A model generated the notes under the pieces. It did no database searches, had not been told where the DNA came from, and was given only the letters and a program-made list of their open reading frames with translations. From IMG/VR virus record IMGVR_UViG_3300031673_000275, positions 1 through 33,701 of that record: a stretch of 33,701 nucleotides of DNA; one strand, given 5' to 3'. The stretch is from a virus. The stretch's first letter is position 1; every line of letters starts with the position of its first letter. Of the stretch, positions 1-6,897 are shown in pieces. The position numbers and the translations under genes were made by a program.

Positions 1-2
1 CG

Positions 3-44
3 CTTATTGCTTTCGTGACCAACGATGGGGCTGCGTGGGTTTAG
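3..44 (+). CDS. Possible 3' end of an upstream gene (partial)
   Basis: Reading from base 3, 13 codons run to a TAG at 42-44 and translate as LIAFVTNDGAAWV. This is plausible as the C-terminus of a gene entering from the left. A second frame from base 2 is also open, to a TAA at 47-49, so the frame choice is uncertain. Too little is visible to assign a function. Confidence 0.25.
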   Translation, partial: LIAFVTNDGAAWV

Positions 45-60
45 CGTAAGCTAACAACCC

Positions 61-525
61 ATGGCAACATTACCTAAAAGTCTGAGGTATCGGGGAGCCA
101 TTTATCAGCAGGTTCGCGCTGCGGACGCGGAAACTGCTGATGAGGGTGGCCTTGTTGACCAGGTGGAAGACGAGGTCGAAAAAGCTGTTGCTGCACTTGG
201 CGGACGTCGTACGGGCCAGAAGATCGGTGGTCCCGACAAGCTACGCGATGGTGGCGAGCCTTGGTCGACTGAGGTTGTCGTCAAGGTATCCAAGCTGCAA
301 CCCGAGACTGATTTGGCGACGGCTTTCCCTTTCAGCACCATTGAGTGGTGTGGTTGGGTGGAGGCTCGTTTAGTAGAAGGCAAACTACAACTGTCTGCTA
401 CCGGAACCCTAGCTCTGGACGGTTTGTGTTTTGACGACCAGGCGCGCATCTTGAGTAGGGATGATGTGGTTGTGGGTGAGTGGGATGGTTCGGAGTGGAC
501 CTGGCGTCGTGACGTGCGAAGCTGA
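61..525 (+). CDS. Hypothetical protein with N-terminal recurrent YxG..Y tag
   Basis: This 154-residue protein is of unknown function. Residues 5-18 (P5, R9, Y10, R11, G12, Y15, V18) are a copy of the short recurrent module found across this window. The tag is followed by an acidic linker (about residues 20-40) and a body rich in beta-prone segments containing several tryptophans. No signal peptide or membrane segment is visible. The ATG at 61 is chosen because it places the tag at the N-terminus, as in many other tagged proteins here; the upstream ribosome binding site is weak. The stop lies six bases before the next start, so the two genes are probably co-transcribed. No enzyme motif is recognisable. 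Confidence 0.8.
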   Translation: MATLPKSLRYRGAIYQQVRAADAETADEGGLVDQVEDEVEKAVAALGGRRTGQKIGGPDKLRDGGEPWSTEVVVKVSKLQPETDLATAFPFSTIEWCGWVEARLVEGKLQLSATGTLALDGLCFDDQARILSRDDVVVGEWDGSEWTWRRDVRS

Positions 526-531
526 TCTAAC

Positions 532-1512
532 ATGATCCAAGTACCAGAATTGAAGCCTGTACGCGATTATAGCAACATCCGTAAGGATGCGCTTGGGCCG
601 TTTTTACGTGCGGCTGCTGGAAGCAACGAGGGTCTCGACCAGCGTGCTAAGGATTTCCGTGTGCATGCTGTTCGAGTGCTGGGTCCTGAAACGTTCCAGA
701 AGGATCGAGCGCAGCTTCTCGAAGCGTTGAAAGACGAGGCGCGCAGTTGGGGGTTGCCTTTCCACACGGATCCAGACAAGGTAATCGACTTTGTTGCAGC
801 GAACCCGATTGCTTTACGGCTACCGTTGGGTAAGCTGCTTCATGTGCCTGCAAGTCACGATACAGTCACAGGATTGTTGGCAGACGCTGTCGATTCCGTC
901 GTGGTCCGAGTTGTGTTAAATTCTACCGAGAAGGAAATCCAGCAAGCGCTTCAACGTGCTGCTGGTGTTGGTGGTACAGACAGCCCAGTTTTCCACGCGC
1001 TCAGCCCTATAGACTTTGGCAGGTTGAAGAAGTGGCCCTTCGAGGGACTCAACCAACCAACGTTCCACTACTTGGACAAGGTTGTTGAAAATTGGGCAAA
1101 GAACGTTCCCAACGTTGAGCGGCTCGTGCCTGATGAGCTTCACTCCTTCATGATCAGCAACGCGCCCCGTACGCAGGATCTGGCACCAGAAGAGAAGTTG
1201 GGGCTTCTTAAAAAGTCGGCACTACTGTCCGTATCCAAGATAGCACCTCTGCTGCGGAAAATGAACACAGCGCGTAACAACGTGGGCGACGTTGTCTCTG
1301 CAGCGCTGGACACGGCTATTCATGAAAACGCGTTGAAGTGGCTTGAGGAAGTTGGCAGAAGCATCGATTGGAAAGACCGCTTCTCCGGTGAGTTTCAGCA
1401 AAGAGGGCTGAGGCGCATCGAGGAGATCGGTGGTAGACCCAGAGGTAACATAGTGCAGTCTCCCTCAAATCAGCCTAGTAGAGACGACGTCGACACAAAA
1501 GTACTTAAATGA
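532..1512 (+). CDS. Hypothetical protein, mostly helical
   Basis: This 326-residue protein is not recognised. It is predicted by eye to be largely helical and soluble, with no transmembrane segment, signal peptide or cysteine motif. The last 25 residues are polar and probably disordered. It lacks the recurrent tag of its upstream neighbour. Its TGA overlaps the ATG of the next gene (ATGA at 1509-1512), which suggests translational coupling with the nucleotidyltransferase-like protein. Position upstream of the terminase and portal genes suggests a virion or assembly role, but this is context only. Confidence 0.8.
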   Translation: MIQVPELKPVRDYSNIRKDALGPFLRAAAGSNEGLDQRAKDFRVHAVRVLGPETFQKDRAQLLEALKDEARSWGLPFHTDPDKVIDFVAANPIALRLPLGKLLHVPASHDTVTGLLADAVDSVVVRVVLNSTEKEIQQALQRAAGVGGTDSPVFHALSPIDFGRLKKWPFEGLNQPTFHYLDKVVENWAKNVPNVERLVPDELHSFMISNAPRTQDLAPEEKLGLLKKSALLSVSKIAPLLRKMNTARNNVGDVVSAALDTAIHENALKWLEEVGRSIDWKDRFSGEFQQRGLRRIEEIGGRPRGNIVQSPSNQPSRDDVDTKVLK

Positions 1513-2615
1513 GTATTTTCAACTACCATAGACGCTTGTTGAGCCCCACTGTGTGGAAGACGGACGAGCTCCGTCCATCACCTCGGGTGCGCAACCAAAT
1601 CCGTAATCAGATACAGGCGCGGTTTCCAGCAGCGAGTCGGGTGTTCCTAGCTGGAGATTTGGCTGGGCACTACTACGACGAAGTATCGCCACTCGATCTC
1701 ATCGTCTACGCGCCCAAGGAAAAGGTGGCGCAGTACAAACAAGAATCTCAAGTGGTCAACGGTTACCTGCTCAGCGGAACAGACCACGGCGTTTATTTCC
1801 ATATCCTGTCCAATACCATCAAACCAGAGCTCCTGGCAGAAAAGTTTGGTCCCATTTTCGACATCGAGATGAACCGCTGGTTTGGAAAGCGTGTGACGGG
1901 TAACACAGAGCTCATTCGTCCTGATGCTATCCTACAGCGCATCAAGTGGCGCCTGTACAAAGTCAAGGACTACGACGACGAGCTCTACCCTTACGAGTGG
2001 ATCGTTCTCTCTGAAGCTGTGCGCCACCTGTCCACAGAAGGTCGTCAGAATCTGAAGGACTCCCTCAGGGAAGTCATTGCGCGATTGAAGCACAACGTCG
2101 GAAACGTACTTGCGAGCTACACCGACGCTGCCGTGTGGCGTAGTGCTTCAGCGTTGCAGGAGCTTATTGACGAAGACTCGTACGCGGACGACATCCAAGA
2201 GTTTGTCGAAGCCAACAGTATACCTTCTCCTGTTGTTCTAGCAATGATCAACGTGCTACGTTACCAGGACGTGCTCGCTGAAATTGAAGAGGTAGACGAG
2301 CAGATAAAAGAACTGGACGAGATTCAGTCACAGGGACGCGGGGTGCAATTACAGTCGATTGCGAGCACGAAGCGAACGTCATCACGTCGGAAACAGGCAG
2401 CGAAAGCTGCTTCCGAGTTTGTGTGGCAGCGCCTCGCCAATCTCGTAGACCTTGTCATTATACAAAATGGTGGGTATGGTAACGCGGTGGAGACTGTATT
2501 TCAACTCGTGTCACGCGTTCTTGACAAAAGTCGCTACATGAATACAGGTATTCGACGTCGTAAGGTGGCGTTGAGGCTCTACCAAAAATACTACCGGCAC
2601 ATGAAAGACGTGTAA
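1509..2615 (+). CDS. Degenerate nucleotidyltransferase-like protein
   Basis: This is a 368-residue protein. Residues 45-67 (VFLAGDLAG, then YYDEVSPLDLIVY) follow the layout of the nucleotidyltransferase fold as seen in a family of phage structural-region proteins (hydrophobic strand, G-S, about ten residues, S-D-x-D-hydrophobic). Here the GS is GD (49-50), the first metal-binding Asp is Pro (P61), and only D63 of the pair remains. A following strand near residues 94-100 (GVYFHIL) lacks the usual third acidic residue. Fold membership is inferred; catalysis looks unlikely. The rest (about 130-368) is helical and charged, with a basic patch near 290 and a basic C-terminus. It is coupled to the upstream gene by an ATGA overlap. 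A structural or binding role would fit. Confidence 0.8.
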   Translation: MSIFNYHRRLLSPTVWKTDELRPSPRVRNQIRNQIQARFPAASRVFLAGDLAGHYYDEVSPLDLIVYAPKEKVAQYKQESQVVNGYLLSGTDHGVYFHILSNTIKPELLAEKFGPIFDIEMNRWFGKRVTGNTELIRPDAILQRIKWRLYKVKDYDDELYPYEWIVLSEAVRHLSTEGRQNLKDSLREVIARLKHNVGNVLASYTDAAVWRSASALQELIDEDSYADDIQEFVEANSIPSPVVLAMINVLRYQDVLAEIEEVDEQIKELDEIQSQGRGVQLQSIASTKRTSSRRKQAAKAASEFVWQRLANLVDLVIIQNGGYGNAVETVFQLVSRVLDKSRYMNTGIRRRKVALRLYQKYYRHMKDV

Positions 2616-2625
2616 GGAGCACACG

Positions 2626-3267
2626 ATGTACGTAACCAAGCAGACACCAGGATATGCAGCAGTTTCCCTTGAGGGTCCGCGTGATAGTTTGCAGGAGGCA
2701 CAGGCTTCCCTCAAGCTGGCAGGGTTGACGGTAGACACTGTAGGTCGGAACTCCATCCTGCTTCGGGATGTCCGTGAAGCTTCAATGGGCAACGTTAGTA
2801 CTATTGCCGAGGCGCACGGGATGCAGGTGGTTGGCGCTTACGGCAAAAAGATGTTCGTCCAGCGAGAGCAGCTGGTTTCTCGTAAGGCGTTCAGGCTCAG
2901 CTTGGAACCAGACAAGTGGTACTTCGCGGAGAACCTCGAGGAGACATACCCCTTCATCGTGGTGCGCGATGTTCGTATCGAGAAGACGGGCAACAACGGT
3001 GATGAGGACCAGGTACTCGAGCTCGAGTTCTACGGTCCAGATCACGCGATGCCCATCCACCAGCTGGTCACCTCTCGTGAAGCTGCTCAGTACGGTATGC
3101 GCCCTGCTACTGAAGATGACTTCGAGAAGATGGACATGATCGTTCCTGTCTCCGAGCTCTCCACGTTGCAGCTTCCCGGTAGCGACAGCCATGGTATTCC
3201 AGACGATATCATTCAGGTGGACGAGACGCCCAACCCCTCTCCCAGCCAACTGCCGAGCCAGGTTTAA
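2626..3267 (+). CDS. Hypothetical protein
   Basis: This is a 213-residue protein of unknown function. The ATG at 2626 has a good ribosome binding site (AAGGAG at about 2614-2619), only ten bases after the previous stop. Two alternating alpha/beta segments are apparent (about residues 10-75 and 75-185). The C-terminal 25 residues are rich in Pro and Ser and are probably flexible. There are no cysteines, membrane segments or known catalytic motifs. The next gene starts immediately after the TAA, so it belongs to the same operon. A virion-component role is guessed only from location. Confidence 0.8.
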   Translation: MYVTKQTPGYAAVSLEGPRDSLQEAQASLKLAGLTVDTVGRNSILLRDVREASMGNVSTIAEAHGMQVVGAYGKKMFVQREQLVSRKAFRLSLEPDKWYFAENLEETYPFIVVRDVRIEKTGNNGDEDQVLELEFYGPDHAMPIHQLVTSREAAQYGMRPATEDDFEKMDMIVPVSELSTLQLPGSDSHGIPDDIIQVDETPNPSPSQLPSQV

Positions 3268-3268
3268 C

Positions 3269-3910
3269 ATGGGATGCGATCTGTGTAATAACTTCCCTAC
3301 TAGAGCGCTCCGTCAGCTTAACGACGACATCGAGGGTGGGGAGTTATCAGTAGCAGAGCTCGCAGAGAAGCACTATGTAAGTGTACCAATGCTCAACGAA
3401 CACATTCAAAAATGTGTAAGCGTCATGAACAACGTAGGGCACGAGCTCTTGCACGAGCTTCTGGGTGAGATTAGGCGGGTGGCTGAAGATCGAAAAGCTC
3501 AGTACGAGTACGACCCTGACGCTAACGCTCAAGGGATGACTCACTACGTCAACCTGATGCGGGAGGCACGTGAACTCGTAGTAGCGATGGAGCGGATTCG
3601 TCCTTCAGACGAGCTCACTGAGGACGTCGTAGAAAAGATTCTTTCTCCACTTGTCCGTCAGACGATACTGCTAATAGCTGAGGAGGCCAAAAAGCTTCGT
3701 GAGGAGTTAGCAATGGTTATCGACGAAACGCAGTATCAGGCGATGGACAAAGCCGTGAAGCGCATGCTAGAACGTTTTGGTGCTCGACTTGAGACCGAGA
3801 CCGAGAGCCTAGTAGAGCGCCTGCAGAAACTGCTAGCTTCTCCAATAAAGCGTAAACCTTCAAAAAAATCCGCCGACTCAAACCCTTCGCAGGATCCCAG
3901 CCTCCACTAG
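3269..3910 (+). CDS. CxxC/helix-turn-helix protein, candidate small terminase subunit
   Basis: This is a 213-residue protein. It opens with MGCDLC (C3, C6), then a helix-turn-helix-like stretch at about residues 24-48 (SVAELAEKH, VSVPMLNEHI) ending in H45 and C49. Known phage and regulatory proteins share the layout of CxxC, HTH, then a terminal His/Cys that could complete a zinc site. The remainder (60-195) is long charged helix with coiled-coil character, and the tail is basic. HTH plus coiled coil resembles small terminase subunits, and the large terminase lies 3 kb downstream, but a transcription regulator is equally possible. The ATG at 3269 is chosen because it directly follows the upstream stop; an in-frame start at 3191 would overlap the preceding gene and precede the CxxC. 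Confidence 0.75.
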   Translation: MGCDLCNNFPTRALRQLNDDIEGGELSVAELAEKHYVSVPMLNEHIQKCVSVMNNVGHELLHELLGEIRRVAEDRKAQYEYDPDANAQGMTHYVNLMREARELVVAMERIRPSDELTEDVVEKILSPLVRQTILLIAEEAKKLREELAMVIDETQYQAMDKAVKRMLERFGARLETETESLVERLQKLLASPIKRKPSKKSADSNPSQDPSLH

Positions 3911-4011
3911 TCTTTCCTTTCCAAGGATATGAGATGATCGACGTAAGTCGAGACAATTGCGGTCGAAAATGCAACTTCGTCTTTACTTTTCTGGATTGTT
4001 TTCCTGAAAAG

Positions 4012-4039
4012 TTGCCCACGGCTTGTAAATTAGTAGTAT
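4012..4039 (+). promoter_or_regulatory. Possible sigma70-like promoter before the secreted lysin gene
   Basis: TTGCCC (4012-4017) and TAGTAT (4034-4039) are separated by 16 bases within a 178-base gap between genes. They resemble -35 and -10 boxes. The call rests on consensus similarity alone. Confidence 0.3.
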
Positions 4040-4088
4040 GCAACGAGTCGCAGACATTTGCGGAGTTGTACAAAAGGAGTCGAATATT

Positions 4089-5213
4089 ATGAAGAGGACA
4101 CTGTTACTGAGTATGTTTGTGGGGACAATTTTTTGCGCTGCCATTGCAGTTGCAGACACCCCTCCGTCTACTGCCCCAACTGTGACCACAGTTGAGCGCG
4201 ACACCACTAAAGCTGCAGCCAAGGAGTCTGCGCAGAAGAAAGAAGGTGTGGAGATCAAGCAGAGCGTTGTGGTAAAAGACCCTGTCTTGTCAATCAACAA
4301 GATCACCTTTGCGGCACCTGAGCTTCGGAAGAAGCACCTCGATAAGCTAGCGCAAGCTGTAGCTGCTGTCGAGGACAGGGGAGGCAAACCTCTCGACCGC
4401 CAGCAGTGTGACAAGAAGTGGAAAATGCGTTGTGATAAGCTCAAGACGGACGCTGATCCTCAACGCAGTAACAAAGCTTACCGTCACCGACTCTGCTTGC
4501 GACGATGGAAGCACTGCTACAAATGGGACGCTCGTTGGATTAAAAAGCGCTACACCATCGCAGAAGCAGCGCTTAGTGCCCAGGAGCACACTGGCGTGGA
4601 CGCTACCTTCCTGATCGCTGTGGGACGCATGGAGAGTGACTTCCGTAACCTCACGCTGATTAACACTGCGTGTAAGTATGGTCTGCGCAAGCACAGTTGT
4701 TTTGCAGACTGTGGCATGACACAGCACCACGTACGCGGCAGCATGAAGTACGTGACAGCTTACTGCAAAAAGCTGGCGCGTTCTCCTAAGCTCTCTTTCC
4801 GCAAGAGTGCTGAGGAGTTCGCCAGGCACATAACGTACTGCACGGACGCAACGAGGACCAAGTGGCATTCGCCTATCCGACGTTGCATCATGAACCGCTA
4901 CAATCAGGGGCCTTTCTACCGGCGCTCTGAGAAATGCTCCAAGTGCTGGATCAGCCCCAAGCATTTCGCAAGTCGCGAGTCCTATCGTCAGGTACTCATC
5001 GCTTGTCAGCAGCGACGCAGAAAGTGCCGAAATAAAGCAGCTTATTGGAAGAAGGTCACCTGCTTTGAGTACGGAGCACGACACAACACCCGTTCCAAGA
5101 GAAGCTGCCGACGCTGCTACAGCCTGGCGAAAATCCGTACGCGTTTCTACACGCTCCCACAGACTGGTACAGAGCTCACCTCTTTCATTTTCCCAAAGCC
5201 CTCCTCTAAGTAG
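4089..5213 (+). CDS. Secreted cysteine-rich lytic transglycosylase-like protein
   Basis: This is a 374-residue protein. The ATG at 4089 is preceded by AAAAGGAG at 4072-4079. It starts a Sec-type signal peptide: MKR, a hydrophobic core to about residue 22, and a likely cut at AVA/D. Residues about 165-240 resemble the lysozyme/soluble lytic transglycosylase fold: VDATFLIAVGRMESDFR with catalytic Glu at E182, followed by a CGMTQHH segment that parallels the G-x-x-Q motif. It would cleave peptidoglycan glycan strands in the periplasm or outside the cell. The mature protein carries 17 cysteines and is strongly basic, which is unusual for a phage lysin and suggests disulfides or metal binding. An in-frame ATG at 4038 would bury the signal peptide and was rejected. 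A membrane protein gene two positions downstream suggests a lysis cassette. Confidence 0.85.
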   Translation: MKRTLLLSMFVGTIFCAAIAVADTPPSTAPTVTTVERDTTKAAAKESAQKKEGVEIKQSVVVKDPVLSINKITFAAPELRKKHLDKLAQAVAAVEDRGGKPLDRQQCDKKWKMRCDKLKTDADPQRSNKAYRHRLCLRRWKHCYKWDARWIKKRYTIAEAALSAQEHTGVDATFLIAVGRMESDFRNLTLINTACKYGLRKHSCFADCGMTQHHVRGSMKYVTAYCKKLARSPKLSFRKSAEEFARHITYCTDATRTKWHSPIRRCIMNRYNQGPFYRRSEKCSKCWISPKHFASRESYRQVLIACQQRRRKCRNKAAYWKKVTCFEYGARHNTRSKRSCRRCYSLAKIRTRFYTLPQTGTELTSFIFPKPSSK

Positions 5214-5349
5214 TACTTCGCTACAAAATCCAACAAATTAAAGTTACTGTCTACTAGGGCACACCAAGTCCTAAAGGGGTCCTGTGTCAACAGTATGCGG
5301 CACAGGCATTTGTCGTTACAGCCAACTTGGGTGCGCTAAGAGGTTCAGT

Positions 5350-6039
5350 ATGCCTGCTACTTCTGCAGCACATTTTATCAACGAGTTGCGGGACTTGCTT
5401 TTACTGCGGGTACCGTCAAGTCGGTTGCCTGTAATAGAAGCTGACGTGTCCTCTGCACAGCCCACATTGCTACTCGAGTGGTCCTCCGAAGATGACAGTC
5501 TTCCTCCTACGGTGGAGAGCGTTATCGATATACTGTCTCACCGTTACCCTAACGTAGCTATTGGGCAGCCCACTCTTTCTTACAGCGACCACGATCGCCA
5601 GTGCTTGGAAGTGGTCGCTACAGAGGTTGAGGCAGAGACGCCCGCTGAGCTTCCTGAGGACATGAGTGAAGGTGATGGGGAGCCCATCCCTTCAGACACA
5701 TCCTTCCCCGTGTCGATCAACGTAGGTGACGTAGCTTTCGACGTGGTTAGCTACGACGGAATGACGTACACGCTTTTGCGTGACGGTGAGACAGTTGAAG
5801 CGGAGCTACCAAGCGTGGCAGCTGCGGTGGGTGCGCTTCTTGGGTACGTACTTCCAGAGATAGCGCACCATGAAGCGCAGAAGGGCACCCCTCATCCAGA
5901 CACGGAAGTAGACAAAGATTTTCTGTTTTCAATTTCCCAATTCCTGCGCAATAGCCCGATCATTCCCGACGACAGCATCCGCAAACACTTGGTGGATTTC
6001 GTAGAGCTAACTACTCATCGGGATTTCAATGCCAAGTAG
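5350..6039 (+). CDS. Hypothetical acidic protein
   Basis: This 229-residue protein from the ATG at 5350 has AAGAGG at 5338-5343 with six-base spacing. A GTG at 5284, with AAAGGGG before it, would add 22 residues including three cysteines, so the start is uncertain. The N-terminal part (1-90) looks like an alpha/beta domain, the middle (100-125) is acidic and flexible, and a strand-rich part contains VVSYDGMTYTLL at 132-143, a loose match to the recurrent tag. A helical C-terminus follows. No enzyme motif or membrane segment is visible. It sits between the secreted lysin and a membrane protein, but a lysis role is not supported by its sequence. Confidence 0.75.
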   Translation: MPATSAAHFINELRDLLLLRVPSSRLPVIEADVSSAQPTLLLEWSSEDDSLPPTVESVIDILSHRYPNVAIGQPTLSYSDHDRQCLEVVATEVEAETPAELPEDMSEGDGEPIPSDTSFPVSINVGDVAFDVVSYDGMTYTLLRDGETVEAELPSVAAAVGALLGYVLPEIAHHEAQKGTPHPDTEVDKDFLFSISQFLRNSPIIPDDSIRKHLVDFVELTTHRDFNAK

Positions 6040-6051
6040 CTTTACTACTCT

Positions 6052-6513
6052 ATGGCCATGATGAACCTTCTACACGGTTTATTGTTTCCCCTACTGAGCT
6101 CAGCAAACAAAGCAGCGCAGCAGAGCACAGGTGCGTTTAGCTGGCGCGACGTTCTAACAATACTGAGCATTGTTATACCACTGGTACTGGGAGCATTCAT
6201 CTACCTATTACGCAAGAAGCAAGAAGCAGAGAACGAATTACGTAAGCAGCAGATTCAGGACGTCAAAGAATCGATTAAGCGTGCACAAGCTGACGCGGAC
6301 GCTGCGCTCCGAAAGATTGAGAGCACGATCAATCAGCATCTGTCTCACCAGACTATGTGTGTGAGCAGGTTTGTTAGTAACGACGTCTACAAGCAGGATA
6401 TGGAAACGCAGAGTAGTCACGTTGCATCCATGAAGGGAACCATTGATACGTTAAATCAGATCATGGTGCACCAACAGACACTAGTAGTGCAACTGGTGAA
6501 GACGTTGCCTTAG
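6052..6513 (+). CDS. Single-pass membrane coiled-coil protein (holin or spanin candidate)
   Basis: This is a 153-residue protein. A hydrophobic segment at 34-53 (VLTILSIVIPLVLGAFIYLL) is flanked by RKKQ on its C-terminal side. A charged, heptad-like helix follows at about 55-100, and the tail is polar. A weaker hydrophobic patch is at 4-16. One membrane span followed by a coiled coil is the architecture of inner-membrane spanins and of some holins, and a secreted transglycosylase lies just upstream. The assignment to lysis is inference from topology and context. The starts at 6052, 6058 and 6061 are close together and no strong ribosome binding site separates them. Confidence 0.75.
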   Translation: MAMMNLLHGLLFPLLSSANKAAQQSTGAFSWRDVLTILSIVIPLVLGAFIYLLRKKQEAENELRKQQIQDVKESIKRAQADADAALRKIESTINQHLSHQTMCVSRFVSNDVYKQDMETQSSHVASMKGTIDTLNQIMVHQQTLVVQLVKTLP

Positions 6514-6526
6514 GGGGTGGTCCACA

Positions 6527-6877
6527 ATGTGTGCCCAGGACGGTAGGGAAGACGAGCATGATGACCGAGAGGGAGAATCAATGATTTCCGCACCAAGAGA
6601 AGCCACGCCTCCAGATGATAATCCAGTGACAGAAGAGGCAACGGATAAGGGGGTGGAGTTGCCCCGTACCACCACGGGAGTAATCCGTATCATGCGCGCC
6701 AAGGGGCGTGCCGAGATGGCTGATTTGGTAGAAGAGCTTCATAGCGCACACGCCAGCGTGAAGGAAACCACAGAACGCGCCAAGGATTTGCTGCAATTGT
6801 TACGTACATTACAACGCAAAGCTACAGGTGTGCACGCCACAATCAAATCTTCTAAACACGTTGGTGACAACGTTTAG
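6527..6877 (+). CDS. Small coiled-coil protein upstream of the large terminase
   Basis: This protein has 116 residues from the ATG at 6527, or 98 from the ATG at 6581, which has GAGGGAG immediately upstream; the shorter form may be the real one. The N-terminus is acidic and disordered. Residues about 50-105 form a charged amphipathic helix with coiled-coil spacing. Its position directly before the large terminase makes it an alternative candidate for the small terminase subunit or a packaging accessory, but no HTH is visible. The TAG at 6875-6877 lies 20 bases before the next start. Confidence 0.7.
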   Translation: MCAQDGREDEHDDREGESMISAPREATPPDDNPVTEEATDKGVELPRTTTGVIRIMRAKGRAEMADLVEELHSAHASVKETTERAKDLLQLLRTLQRKATGVHATIKSSKHVGDNV

Positions 6878-6897
6878 AGACTACACAGAAGCTACTT

